Shown: in pieces, positions 15,776 through 23,524 of the stretch
How the letters are laid out: each line of letters starts with the position of its first letter
Position numbering within the stretch: the first letter of the stretch is position 1
NCBI RefSeq assembly: GCF_021654135.1
Contig: NZ_JAKGSD010000017.1
Span: 118,123-153,593, forward strand
Source: Amycolatopsis tucumanensis
GTDB taxonomy: Bacteria; Actinomycetota; Actinomycetes; Mycobacteriales; Pseudonocardiaceae
DNA length: 35,471 nucleotides
Reading direction: 5' to 3'
Notes under the pieces: generated by a model
Told to the model about the DNA's origin: nothing
The model's database searches: none
The model's input: only the letters and a program-made list of their open reading frames with translations
Made by a program: the position numbers and the translations under genes

Positions 15776-17160
15776 CCTCCCCGGCGCTGGCGCGGCGGCT
15801 GGTCGAGTTCGTCGGCTCGCTGCGCGAGCACGGCATCCCGGTCGGTCCCGGCGAAACGGTCGACGCGGCCGCCGCCGTGGACGTGCTCGGGCTGGCCGAC
15901 CGCGAGCAGCTGCGGGCCGCGCTGGCGGCGACCGTGCTCCGCCGCTCGGGGCAGCGGGGCACCTTCGACGCGTTGTTCGACCTGTACTTCCCGGTCGCGG
16001 TCGGCGCCGCGGAGACGGCCGGGGACGCGCCCGCGGACGCGGCGGAGCTGCGGGAAGCGCTGGTCGCCGCGCTCGCCGAGGGCGACGGGGAACGCCTGCG
16101 GGCGCTCGCTTCGGCCGCGGTCGACCAGTTCGGCCGGTACGGCTCGTTCGGCGAAGGCGGGTCCGGCGGCGGCGGAGCGAACGGGATGCGCGGCTGGTCG
16201 GCCTACCAGGCGCTGGACCGGGTGCGGCCGGACGCGCTGCTGAACCGGGTGCTCGCCGCGATCCGCACGGACGACAGCGCGTTCGGCGACGCGGTCGCCC
16301 GCAGCGAGGCGCAATCCCGGATCACCACCTACCGCGAGGCCGTGCAGGCCGAAGCCCGCCGCCGCACCGCCGAGCTGCGCGGGCGTGAGCGGATCGCGCA
16401 GTACGCGGTGCCGCCGCAGACCGACCTGGTCAGCTTCACCAACGCCACCCGCGCCCAGCTCGCCGAGCTGCGCCGCACGATCCAGCCGTTGTCCCGCAAG
16501 CTCGCCACCCGGCTGGCAACGCGCCGCCGCCGTGCCCGGCGCGGGCAGATCGACCTGCGCCGCACGCTGCGCCGGTCGCTGGCCACCGGCGGGGTGCCGA
16601 TGCGGCCGGCGATGCGCGACCGCCGTCCCGGCCGCCCGGAACTGGTGCTGCTGTGCGACATGTCCGGGTCGGTGGCCGGGTTCGCGCAGTTCACGCTGCT
16701 GCTGGTGCAGGCGCTGTCGGACCAGTTCAGCAAGATCCGCACGTTCGCGTTCGTCGAGCTGACCGACGAGATCACCGGCCTGGTCACCGCGGGCGCGGCG
16801 GACCCGGAGGGGCTCGCGCGGCGCATCCTGACGCAGGCGAAGCTCACCCGGTGGGGCATGAGCAGCGACTACGGCGGTTCGCTGGCGAGCTTCGTGGACG
16901 GGTGGCCGGACGCGGTCGGGCCGCGCACCTCGGTCCTGATCCTCGGCGACGGCCGCACCAACGGCGGCGACCCGAACCTGGACGCGGTGCGCCGGATCGC
17001 GGAGCGGGCCAAGCACGTCCACTGGCTCAACCCGGAGGCGCGATCAGCTTGGGGCACGGGCGATTCCGCCGCCCTGCGGTACGCGCGCGTGGTGCCGATG
17101 CACGAGTGCCGCAACCTGCGCCAGCTCACCCAGCTGGTGACCGAACTGCTGCCCGGCTGA
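15772..17160 (+). CDS. VWA domain CoxE-like protein, partner of MoxR
   Basis: A 462-aa protein with no signal peptide. The N-terminal half is helical and charged, with a glycine-rich linker (GEGGSGGGGANG, about 128-139) and a very basic stretch (LATRRRRARRGQIDLRRTLRR, about 247-267). The C-terminal half is a VWA/CoxE domain: ELVLLCDMSGSVAGF carries the MIDAS D-x-S-x-S near residue 297, then the later MIDAS/strand motifs SDYGGSL and SVLILGDGRTNGG. MoxR plus CoxE-like VWA pairs help assemble metalloenzymes such as CO dehydrogenase. It overlaps moxR by 4 bp and is certainly co-expressed with it. Confidence 0.93.
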   Translation: MTSPALARRLVEFVGSLREHGIPVGPGETVDAAAAVDVLGLADREQLRAALAATVLRRSGQRGTFDALFDLYFPVAVGAAETAGDAPADAAELREALVAALAEGDGERLRALASAAVDQFGRYGSFGEGGSGGGGANGMRGWSAYQALDRVRPDALLNRVLAAIRTDDSAFGDAVARSEAQSRITTYREAVQAEARRRTAELRGRERIAQYAVPPQTDLVSFTNATRAQLAELRRTIQPLSRKLATRLATRRRRARRGQIDLRRTLRRSLATGGVPMRPAMRDRRPGRPELVLLCDMSGSVAGFAQFTLLLVQALSDQFSKIRTFAFVELTDEITGLVTAGAADPEGLARRILTQAKLTRWGMSSDYGGSLASFVDGWPDAVGPRTSVLILGDGRTNGGDPNLDAVRRIAERAKHVHWLNPEARSAWGTGDSAALRYARVVPMHECRNLRQLTQLVTELLPG

Positions 17161-17238
17161 CGGTAACGAAGCCGTCTCGCGGGGAGTGATTTTCCCGCTG
17201 CTGTGTGTAAGTGGTCGAGACCAGGGCATCCCGTGGTC

Positions 17239-18192
17239 ATGGCGGGGAGCACGGTCGGCAGGCGGGCGTTCCTCACCGCGGCCCTGGCGGGCGCGGCGAG
17301 CGTCGCCTGCAGCAGCGGTGGTGAGGGTTTCTTTCCCAGGCAGGCGCTTTCCGGGCGGCCGGCGCCGCTGGACGCGCCCGCGGCGGGGTTGCGCGGATTT
17401 CCGGCGCAGGTCGCCGCGCACAGCGTGGTCGAAGACCACCTGCTGGTCGGTTACTGCGGCGCGCCGGGCAGCCCGGCGCTGGGGCGGATGACCGGTGATC
17501 TGCAGGAGGCGTCCGCGCAGCTGCGCGAGCTGATCGGCACCTACCCGCGGACCCGGCCGGTGGTCCCGGTGGTCGAGCTGATCGCGACGACGGTGAACCC
17601 GACGCCGGGCCCGGACGGCATGTACCGCAGCCGGGCGAACGACAACACGATCCAGCGCTACCTCGACGCGGCGCGGGCGCTCGACGGGCAGCTGCTGCTC
17701 AACATCCAGCCGGGGCGCGCGGACTTCCTGCCCGAGGTCAAGGCGTTCGAGCGCTGGCTGACCGAGCCGGACGTCGGTGTCGCGCTGGACCCGGAGTGGG
17801 CGGTGGAACCGGGCGTCGTGCCGGGCGAGGAGTTCGGCGTGACGACCGGCGCGGAACTGGACGGCGTGGCCGCCTACCTCGCTTCGCTGGTGGCGCGGCA
17901 CCGGCTGCCGGAGAAGATCATGGTGTACCACCAGGTGGCGGTGACGGTCGTGCGGGACATCGCCGGGCTGAAGCGGCACAACGGGGTCGCGGTGATCAAC
18001 GTGGTGGACGGCATCGGCAGCGCCGAGGCGAAGAAGGCCACCTGGGACCAGGTGATGAAGCGCAGACCGCCGCACGTCAAGGCCGGGTTCAAACTCTTCT
18101 ACCAGGAGGACACCCGCGGCGGGCAACCGCTGATGACGCCCGAGCAGGTGGTCGGGCTGCAGCCGGAACCGGTCTACGTGGTGTACGAATAG
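17239..18192 (+). CDS. Exported protein of unknown function (Tat-like/lipoprotein signal)
   Basis: A 317-aa protein; ATG 17239 places the signal peptide directly at the start. It opens with a twin-arginine-like VGRRAFLTAALAGAASVACSS. The cysteine near residue 24 could be lipidated, although the -3 residue is Ser rather than Leu, so the lipobox is weak. The mature part looks like a soluble alpha/beta (possibly TIM-barrel) domain: conserved-looking stretches are LLVGYCGAPGSPALGRM, VVPVVELIATTV, LLLNIQPGRADFL, GVALDPEWAVEP and KAGFKLFYQEDT. I do not recognise a characterised family with certainty. Acidic residues at strand ends would fit a hydrolase. It stands alone on the plus strand. Confidence 0.8.
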   Translation: MAGSTVGRRAFLTAALAGAASVACSSGGEGFFPRQALSGRPAPLDAPAAGLRGFPAQVAAHSVVEDHLLVGYCGAPGSPALGRMTGDLQEASAQLRELIGTYPRTRPVVPVVELIATTVNPTPGPDGMYRSRANDNTIQRYLDAARALDGQLLLNIQPGRADFLPEVKAFERWLTEPDVGVALDPEWAVEPGVVPGEEFGVTTGAELDGVAAYLASLVARHRLPEKIMVYHQVAVTVVRDIAGLKRHNGVAVINVVDGIGSAEAKKATWDQVMKRRPPHVKAGFKLFYQEDTRGGQPLMTPEQVVGLQPEPVYVVYE

Positions 18193-18235
18193 GGCCCCCG
18201 AGCGCGGGGCAGTTGGGAGTCCGCACTCGGGGGCC
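18193..18235 (+). terminator. Terminator-like hairpin
   Basis: GGCCCCCGAG (18193-18202) and CTCGGGGGCC (18226-18235) form a perfect 10-bp stem with a 23-nt loop, immediately after the stop of the exported protein gene. There is no T-tract. The following 18236-18378 shows no gene. Confidence 0.6.
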
Positions 18236-18378
18236 ACTCGCCTGCCACAACGCTCCGAGGGGGAGTTCGAGCGCGGGCAAGACGGCGGTGCCGGAGGTGT
18301 CGCGCCCACCCTCCGCGCGGGCCTTATCAGTGAATCGAGGCGAAAGCAGGGCGTGTTACTGGCAGGTCTTCAACAATT

Positions 18379-18453
18379 TCAGGGAATCCAGGAGATGTCG
18401 TCGGGGTCGCCGCCGATGAGGGTCTGCCGGGTGTCCTGTGAGCTGGCTCGCAT
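18379..18453 (-). CDS. Candidate 24-aa peptide gene
   Basis: A small open frame starting at ATG 18453 and ending in TGA at 18379; the peptide begins MRASSQDTRQ and ends GGDPDDISWIP. The start lies nine bases after a TANNNT -10 on the same strand, which suits a leaderless transcript. The acidic, aromatic-ended tail is unusual for chance GC-rich sequence. No homologue is recognised, and no modifying enzyme or transporter is beside it. It shares a duplicated operator with the divergent 77-aa protein. It may be a real short peptide or merely the leader of a transcript. Confidence 0.35.
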   Translation of the reverse strand: MRASSQDTRQTLIGGDPDDISWIP

Positions 18454-18461
18454 GCCCCACG

Positions 18462-18490
18462 ACGCTAGCGATTGTTGAACGATCCGTCAA
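18462..18490 (-). promoter_or_regulatory. Minus-strand promoter with operator in its spacer
   Basis: On the minus strand TTGACG (18490-18485), 17 bp, TAGCGT (18467-18462). Operator copy 1 occupies almost exactly the spacer. It drives the candidate 24-aa peptide. Confidence 0.5.
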
Positions 18491-18517
18491 CCCGGTTGCT
18501 CGATTGTTCAACGATCC
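18469..18517. promoter_or_regulatory. Duplicated 17-bp operator in a divergent control region
   Basis: CGATTGTTGAACGATCC (18469-18485) and CGATTGTTCAACGATCC (18501-18517) differ at one base and start 32 bp apart. Each is an imperfect palindrome around GTTSAAC. Each sits between the -35 and -10 of one of two divergent promoters. The binding protein is unknown; a GntR-, MarR- or XRE-type dimer would suit the site. Confidence 0.7.
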
Positions 18518-18525
18518 CCTATTCT
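18496..18525 (+). promoter_or_regulatory. Plus-strand promoter of the 77-aa protein gene
   Basis: TTGCTC (18496-18501), 18 bp, TATTCT (18520-18525). Operator copy 2 lies in the spacer. GGAAAGG just before the ATG at 18562 is the ribosome site. Confidence 0.5.
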
Positions 18526-18561
18526 GTGGCGCACCACACCGTTCTCGGAAAGGTGCCAGCG

Positions 18562-18795
18562 ATGACCGCGTCCACCCTCAGCCACCGCGACGTCGAGTTC
18601 CTGAAAGCGGTTGCCGACGGCCGCGTGGAACTGACCGCGAGCAGCGAGCCGCACGTGTACGTCGACGGACTCTCCTGCTGCGACCAGTTCGGCGCGCGAC
18701 TGCTGATCCACGCCGGCCTGGTCCGCCGCGTCCCCGGCACCGGCTCCCGCATCCCCGCCAAACTCACCGACGCCGGCCGCGACGCGATCAGGTGA
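18562..18795 (+). CDS. Small winged-helix-like protein (77 aa)
   Basis: Starts at ATG 18562 with GGAAAGGTG about 7 bp upstream. The sequence alternates helix and strand: LSHRDVEFLKAVADGRVELT, then HVYVDGLSCCDQFGARLLIHAGLVRRV and a final SRIPAKLTDAGRDAIR, which resembles the wing and last helix of small wHTH proteins. It contains a CC pair (about 38-39). No characterised family is recognised. It could be the regulator that binds the duplicated operator upstream, but 77 aa is short for that and this is inference. It converges on the permease gene, with 12 bp between stops. Confidence 0.7.
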   Translation: MTASTLSHRDVEFLKAVADGRVELTASSEPHVYVDGLSCCDQFGARLLIHAGLVRRVPGTGSRIPAKLTDAGRDAIR

Positions 18796-18807
18796 CCCGT
18801 TGAGCGC

Positions 18808-19845
18808 TTAGGCGGCCGCCCGCCGCGTCCACTGTGGACGGCTGCGGTAGAGGACGGCCACGAACGCGGGCACGCCGATGATCGACGTGACCACGCCGAC
18901 CGGCACCTCCTGCGGGTCGAGCACCGTGCGCGCCAGCGTGTCGACCCACACCAGGAACACCGCGCCGGCCACGGCGGTCACCGGCAGCAGACGTCCGTGG
19001 CCGGGGCCGACCAGCGCGCGGGCCGCGTGCGGGAGCACCAGCCCGACGAACCCGACCGCCCCGCAGGCGCTCACCAGCGCGGCCGTCAGCAGCGCGGTGA
19101 CGCACATCAGCACGATCCGTGTCCGCGTCAGCGCGACCCCGAGCGCCGCGGCGAGGTCCTGGCCGTAGGCGAGCACGTCGAGCGTCCGGGCGTGGCCGAA
19201 GCACACCAGCAGCGCGACGACCAGCACCGCGGCGCACACGCCGACCTCGGACCACGACGCGCTGCTGAACGACCCGAGCAGCCAGAACAACACGCCCCGC
19301 GTCGTTTCCGCGTCCCCGGCCGTCAGCACGACGAACGAGGTCAGCGCGGAGAACAACTGCATCGCCGCGACCCCGGACAGCACCACGCGCTCGGTGGTGC
19401 CGCCCAGCGTCTGGCTGAGCAGCAGCACGAGCCCGAACGACAGCACCGCCCCGGCGAACGCCCCCGCCGACAACGACACCACTCCCCCGCCGACGCCGAG
19501 CACCACGACCAGCACGGCGCCGGTCGACGCGCCCGAGGACACCCCGAGCACGAACGGGTCGGCCAGCGGGTTGCGCAGCAGCGACTGCATGACCGCCCCG
19601 CACACCGCCAGACCCGCGCCGCACACGGCGGCGAGCAGGGCGCGCGGGATCCGCAGGTGCCACACGATCCCGTCCCGGACCGGCGAGAGCACCGGCTCCC
19701 CGAGACCGAGGTGGGCCAGGACGGTGGCGTAGACGTCGCCCACGCCGATCCCGGCCGGGCCGATCGTCACCGCGACGGCCACCGACACCACGAGCAGCGC
19801 GAGGCCCCCGGCGCACAGCGGCAGGACGCGCGCGGTGCGCGTCAC
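18808..19845 (-). CDS. btuC: FecCD-family ABC transporter permease (BtuC-like)
   Basis: A 345-aa membrane protein with about 10 helices. GTG 19845 overlaps the stop of the binding-protein gene by 4 bp (GTGA), so the two are translationally coupled. FecCD signatures are present: WHLRIPRALLAAVCGAGLAVCGAVMQ, then RNPLADPFVLGVSSGASTGAVL, the coupling region LGVALTRTRIVLM and GFVGLVLPHAARALVGPGH. The family imports B12, haem or ferric siderophores. Because a cobalamin riboswitch leads this operon, B12 or a cobinamide precursor is the likely cargo. No ATPase gene follows: the next gene is small and on the opposite strand. Confidence 0.85.
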   Translation of the reverse strand: MTRTARVLPLCAGGLALLVVSVAVAVTIGPAGIGVGDVYATVLAHLGLGEPVLSPVRDGIVWHLRIPRALLAAVCGAGLAVCGAVMQSLLRNPLADPFVLGVSSGASTGAVLVVVLGVGGGVVSLSAGAFAGAVLSFGLVLLLSQTLGGTTERVVLSGVAAMQLFSALTSFVVLTAGDAETTRGVLFWLLGSFSSASWSEVGVCAAVLVVALLVCFGHARTLDVLAYGQDLAAALGVALTRTRIVLMCVTALLTAALVSACGAVGFVGLVLPHAARALVGPGHGRLLPVTAVAGAVFLVWVDTLARTVLDPQEVPVGVVTSIIGVPAFVAVLYRSRPQWTRRAAA

Positions 19846-20837
19846 CCGGCGAACCCGAACCCGCGCAGCGCCGCGGCGACCTGCTCGGCGCCGTCCACGG
19901 TGCGCAACGTCGGGTTCATCGCCTGCCCGGACAGCAGCACGTACCGCTTGTTCCGCACCGCGGCCAGGTCGCGGGTCACCGGGTGCGACTCCAGGAACGC
20001 GATCTTGGCGGCGGCGTTCTCCGCGGTCTGCGAACGGCGGGTCAGGTCGCCGAGGACGATCACGTCCGGGTCGCGTTCGGCGACCGTCTCCCAGTTGATC
20101 TGCGGCCACTCCTCGCGTGTGTCGTCGAAGACGTTGCGGGCGCCGACGGTCGTCGTGATGATGCCGGGCGCGCCGCAGCAACCCGCCAGGTAGGGGGCCT
20201 CGGAGTTGGCGAACCAGAACATCAGCCGGGCGTTCGCGCCTGCACCCGCGACCGCGCGCATCCGTTCCTGCAGGCTGGTGACCAGCTGTTCGCCGCGGTC
20301 CTCGACGCCGAAGATCCGCGCGAGGTCGCGGATCTCGGTGTAGACGGCGTCCATGGTCAGCGTCTCGGTGCGCGCGCCGTCACCGCCGCCGCTGGTGTCC
20401 TTGGCGCACTCGGTCGGCGACAGGTAGGCGGGCACCCCGAGCTGCTCGAACTGCTCGCGGGTGGCGACGCCGCCCTTGCCGAGGATGGCGCCGAACGAGG
20501 CGGCGACGAAGTCCGGCTCGGCGGCGAGCACGGTCTCGAACGACGGGTAGTTCTCGGCGAGCCGGGGCACCTTCGCGTTGTCCGCGGCCAGGTGCGGCAG
20601 CACGGGATCGGTCCAGGTGGCGGTGCCCGCCATGCGGTCGGCGAGGCCGAGGGACAGCATGATCTCCGCCGCGCCCTGGTTGAGTGCGACCGCCCGCCGC
20701 GGCGGTTCCGGCACGCGGACCTGGTGGCCGCAGTTGTCGACGGCCACGGCGGCGGTGTCTCCGGAGGGGGTGGCGCTCGCGCACCCGGTCAGCGCCAGCA
20801 CGGCGGCGAGGAGCGGGAAGGTGATCGATCGGCGCAC
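19842..20837 (-). CDS. btuF: ABC transporter substrate-binding lipoprotein (BtuF-like)
   Basis: A 331-aa protein starting at GTG 20837, five bases after AGGGG. The signal peptide ends in the lipobox LTGC (Cys19). The mature protein is a helical-backbone type III binding protein: an early GHQVRVPEPPRRAVALNQGAAEIMLSLGL lobe, a central helix, and the second lobe with NWETVAERDPDVIVLGD. This fold binds B12, haem or siderophores. The upstream cobalamin riboswitch favours a corrinoid. A GCCGAPGII motif with adjacent cysteines near residue 222 is unusual. It is coupled to the permease gene. Confidence 0.85.
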   Translation of the reverse strand: MRRSITFPLLAAVLALTGCASATPSGDTAAVAVDNCGHQVRVPEPPRRAVALNQGAAEIMLSLGLADRMAGTATWTDPVLPHLAADNAKVPRLAENYPSFETVLAAEPDFVAASFGAILGKGGVATREQFEQLGVPAYLSPTECAKDTSGGGDGARTETLTMDAVYTEIRDLARIFGVEDRGEQLVTSLQERMRAVAGAGANARLMFWFANSEAPYLAGCCGAPGIITTTVGARNVFDDTREEWPQINWETVAERDPDVIVLGDLTRRSQTAENAAAKIAFLESHPVTRDLAAVRNKRYVLLSGQAMNPTLRTVDGAEQVAAALRGFGFAG

Positions 20838-20855
20838 AGCGGCCCCTAGCGTCGA

Positions 20856-20902
20856 GGGCTCATGCGCGGAGCCCGGTCCGGCGGTCTCCCCCGTGGCGGG
20901 GG
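20856..20902 (-). promoter_or_regulatory. Expression-platform hairpins of the cobalamin riboswitch
   Basis: Between the aptamer and the btuF start lie CCCCCG-TGG-CGGGGG (20888-20902) and GGGCTC...GAGCCC (20856-20874, 7-nt loop). The second ends about 8 bases before the AGGGG ribosome site. They could switch transcription or translation when B12 binds. The exact pairing partners were not computed. Confidence 0.45.
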
Positions 20903-21056
20903 TGCCAGCAGGTCTTCGGACTCGGGGTCGTCCGGGCGGAACGCCTTCCCGGACCGCGTGGTCCAGTGGCCGTTGTCCCGCCCGTCGCCGCTCACCGCTG
21001 CGCGTCAGTTCCGGATTCGCACCGGATTCCCTGGCCCCTCGCGGGGCACGACTGGC
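20903..21056 (-). promoter_or_regulatory. Cobalamin (B12) riboswitch aptamer
   Basis: On the minus strand the conserved pieces occur in order: GGAATCCGGTGCGAATCCGG followed by AACTGACGCGCAGCGGTGA (compare consensus CTGACCCGCAACGGT), then about 60 nt of variable arms, then the B12 box AGTCCGAAGACCTGCTGGC (20922-20904). The RNA lies directly upstream of the substrate-binding and permease genes, so these are expected to be repressed when adenosylcobalamin is plentiful. The promoter must lie at or within the MOSC remnant. Confidence 0.9.
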
Positions 21057-21060
21057 GGGC

Positions 21061-21369
21061 TCACGCTACCACGACGACCTCGTCCCCGACCCCGACCGTG
21101 CCGGGTTCCACAGTGGACCCGTAGACGCCGAGGCACATGTCGTGCTCACGCGCGATGCGGCGCAGGACGCCCGGGTCCCGGCGGCCGGTGCGCGGATCGG
21201 TCCAGTCTTCCTCGGGCACGTCGGCGTCGATCCGGAGGTGGGACCGGAAGCGCAGCGGCTCGGCACCCTCGATGTGGGAGGTGATCAGGGACAACCGTGC
21301 GCTGTCGAAAGTGCCGCGATCCAGTTGACCGGGTAGCGGACGAGGTTTTAAGCGGCGAGACGGCGCCAC
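21061..21369 (-). pseudogene. Remnant of a MOSC-domain protein gene
   Basis: A 102-aa frame whose later part matches the C-terminal portion of MOSC proteins: FDSARLSLITSHI, LRFRSHLRIDADVPEEDW, then TGRRDPGVLRRIAREHDMCLGVYG and VEPGTVGVGDEVVVV. Full proteins of this type are about 200-280 aa. The whole N-terminal barrel is missing. Between EEDW and TDPRTGRRD, about 25 residues that normally hold the GR-L-IG and the R-C motif are absent in frame. It is probably non-functional. It lies just upstream of the riboswitch and may hold that RNA's promoter. Confidence 0.6.
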
Positions 21370-21384
21370 CGCTTGAAACAGAAT

Positions 21385-22161
21385 CTAGTTCCAGGCCTGC
21401 CAGGCCAGCGTGACGGCCAGACCCATGCCCGCCAGCGCGATCGCGACCCGGAGTGGCGCCGCGGGCAGGCGGCGGACCACCGCGGGCCCCACGAAGGATC
21501 CGGCGACCAGACCGAGGCACAGGGCCGCCGCCGCGGGCCAGAGCACCGAGCCGGTGAACGCGAACACCACGGCGGCCACCAGGTTGGCCGCACCGGTGAC
21601 GATGTTCTTCGCCGCGTTCGTCCTGGCCAGCGGCTGCGCCCAGGCCGCGGACAGCAGCGCCAGCATGATCACCCCGGCCGCCGCGCCGAAGTAGCCGCCG
21701 TAGATCGCGACCAGGAACGCGCCCGTGGCGGTGCCCGCGGTCAGCCCGCCGTCACCACGGCCGGCGCGTTCGGCCAGGCGCGGGGAGAACAGCAGGAGAA
21801 TCGACGCGCCGCCGATCAGGAACGGGACGATGTAGGCGAACGTGCCCTCCGGAGTGAGCAGCAGCAGCGCGCTGCCCGCCGCGCCGCCGACCGCCGTGAT
21901 CGCGCACAGCCGCAGCAACCGGGCGCGCTGCCCGCGCAACTCGGGACGTGAACCGGCCGCCGAGCCGACCGTGTTGCCCATCAACGCGACGGTGTTGGTC
22001 ACGTTCGCGGTGACCGGCGGCACACCGATCGCCAGCAGCGCCGGGTAGGACACCAGCGACGCGAGCCCCGCGATCGAACCGGTCAGGCCCGCCCCGACCC
22101 CGGCCACCACGAGGAACAGCAGTTGCCACGGGCCGAGGGTGAGCAGCGGTTCAGCGGGCAC
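21385..22161 (-). CDS. TauE/SafE family membrane permease
   Basis: A 258-aa protein when started at GTG 22161, which puts the first helix close to the N-terminus and has TAAATT 8 bp upstream (possible leaderless start). A GTG at 22218 would add 19 residues without a well-spaced ribosome site. It has 7-8 helices and the two family repeats: AGLASLVSYPALLAIGVPPVTANVTNTVALM in the first half and YGGYFGAAAGVIMLALL in the second. TauE/SafE proteins export sulfite, sulfoacetate or similar organosulfur anions. No sulfur gene lies next to it, so the solute is unknown. Its 3' end is close to the MOSC remnant on the same strand. Confidence 0.88.
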   Translation of the reverse strand: MPAEPLLTLGPWQLLFLVVAGVGAGLTGSIAGLASLVSYPALLAIGVPPVTANVTNTVALMGNTVGSAAGSRPELRGQRARLLRLCAITAVGGAAGSALLLLTPEGTFAYIVPFLIGGASILLLFSPRLAERAGRGDGGLTAGTATGAFLVAIYGGYFGAAAGVIMLALLSAAWAQPLARTNAAKNIVTGAANLVAAVVFAFTGSVLWPAAAALCLGLVAGSFVGPAVVRRLPAAPLRVAIALAGMGLAVTLAWQAWN

Positions 22162-22262
22162 GTTGCCCCAATTTACCGCAGGAGCAATCGTTTTCCGGCC
22201 GCGCGAGACGAACCCCACTCCTCCACTGTGGAATCAGAGTGCGCTGTCCAGAAGGGACTGCG

Positions 22263-23084
22263 TCACGGCCTGCGCGCGGTGACGAGCCAGGCAGCCGCGC
22301 CCAGCAGCACGCCGTCGGGCGTCTCGTGCGGGACGAGGGCCTCGGTCAGCGCGGCGACCGCCCGCTCGACCGTTTCCGCCGGGTACCGCTCGAAGATCGT
22401 CCGCAGCATCGCGCCGCGGCGCAGGAAATCGGCCGCCGACGTGGCGTCGGCGCCGAGCCGGACCGGCGCCCGCACGTCGTCCACGGCGATCCCGGTCAGC
22501 CCCGCGCCGGTCAGCAGCTCGCGCAGGTAGCCCGGCTGGGCGAACGAGAACGGGCCGGGGCCGGGCGGGACGGCGTCGGCGGTGTCGACGTGCGGGGCGA
22601 CCGCGTCCAGCGCCAGCACCCGGTGCTCGTTCTCGCGCACGTCCTGCCAGCACAGGAACGCCAGCCGCCCGCCGGGCCGCAGCGCCCGCGCGACGTTGGT
22701 GAAGGCGGCGAGCGGGTCGTCGAAGAACATCACGCCGAACCGGCTGAGCGCGATGTCGAACGAGCCCGCACCGAAGTCGTGGACCTGCACGTCGGTCTGC
22801 TCGAACCGCACCCCGTCGAGCCCGGCGGCACGCTCCCGCGCCACGGCGAGCATCGGACCGGACAGGTCCGCGCCGAGGACGGTCGCGCCCCGCCCGGCCG
22901 CGAGCAGCGTGGTGGTGCCGCAGCCGCAGCCGATGTCGAGGACCCGCTCGCCCGGCTCGATTCGGGCGGCGTCGAGGAGGTGCGGGGTCAGGTGCGCGAG
23001 CATCGCGTCGTAGTGCTCGGCGTGGTCGGCCCAGTAGCGGCCGGTGTCGCCGTTCCAGTCGCGTGCCTCGTCCTCGTTGGCCAT
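22263..23084 (-). CDS. Class I SAM-dependent methyltransferase
   Basis: A 273-aa protein. Motif I is VLDIGCGCGTTTLLAAGRG (about 48-66), motif II VLGADLSGPML, followed by FEQTDVQVHDFGAGSFDIALSRFGVMFFDDP (post-I and motif III regions) and LRPGGRLAFLCWQDV. It matches the UbiE/Methyltransf_11 group seen in many actinobacteria. The N-terminal NGDTGRYWADHAEHYDAML is typical of that group. Its substrate is unknown. It is divergent from the DoxX gene. Confidence 0.92.
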   Translation of the reverse strand: MANEDEARDWNGDTGRYWADHAEHYDAMLAHLTPHLLDAARIEPGERVLDIGCGCGTTTLLAAGRGATVLGADLSGPMLAVARERAAGLDGVRFEQTDVQVHDFGAGSFDIALSRFGVMFFDDPLAAFTNVARALRPGGRLAFLCWQDVRENEHRVLALDAVAPHVDTADAVPPGPGPFSFAQPGYLRELLTGAGLTGIAVDDVRAPVRLGADATSAADFLRRGAMLRTIFERYPAETVERAVAALTEALVPHETPDGVLLGAAAWLVTARRP

Positions 23085-23136
23085 GCGGTCACGTTAGCCC
23101 GCGCCGCCTCGTCCGGTGGGTGAGACGGAAGGAGGC

Positions 23137-23511
23137 GTGTCAGGTGAACGTCGTGTTGTGGATCTCTGCCAGGGGCTGCTCGCGGCGCTGTTCCTGGTGT
23201 CCGGACTGCTCAAGTCCACCCAGTCGAAGCAGCGGATGCTCGACACCGGCCAGACCGGGGTGGTGTTCTTCCCGCTGCCCGTCATCCGGGTGGTCGCCGC
23301 CGCGGAGCTGGCCGCGGTGCTCGGGCTGATCCTGCCCGGTGCGACCGGGATCGCGCCCGTGCTCACGCCCGCCGCCGCGATCGGGCTCGCCGTCGTGATG
23401 ACCGGGGCGGCGATCAGCCACGCGAAGCTGCGCGAGTACCGCACGAGCGCGGTCAACCTGCTGGTGCTGGCGGTCTGCGTGTTCGTGGCGGTGGGGCGGC
23501 TGGCGGGGTAG
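23137..23511 (+). CDS. DoxX family membrane protein
   Basis: About 124 aa with four predicted helices. The start is uncertain: GTG 23137 follows GGAAGGAGG very closely, GTG 23116 would add seven residues without a ribosome site, and GTG 23158 is also in frame. DoxX-like features: CQGLLAALFLVSGLLKSTQSKQRML in the first helix, FPLPVIRVVAAAELAAVLGLILPG, and two further helices. DoxX_2 proteins are linked to redox or membrane-stress functions, but roles are rarely proven. It is followed after 13 bp by the CGNR gene. Confidence 0.8.
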   Translation: MSGERRVVDLCQGLLAALFLVSGLLKSTQSKQRMLDTGQTGVVFFPLPVIRVVAAAELAAVLGLILPGATGIAPVLTPAAAIGLAVVMTGAAISHAKLREYRTSAVNLLVLAVCVFVAVGRLAG

Positions 23512-23524
23512 GTAACCTGCCGGT

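Noticed and set aside
18236..18378. A further gene between the terminator hairpin and the 24-aa frame
   Set aside because: No frame with a plausible start, ribosome site or conserved motif was found.
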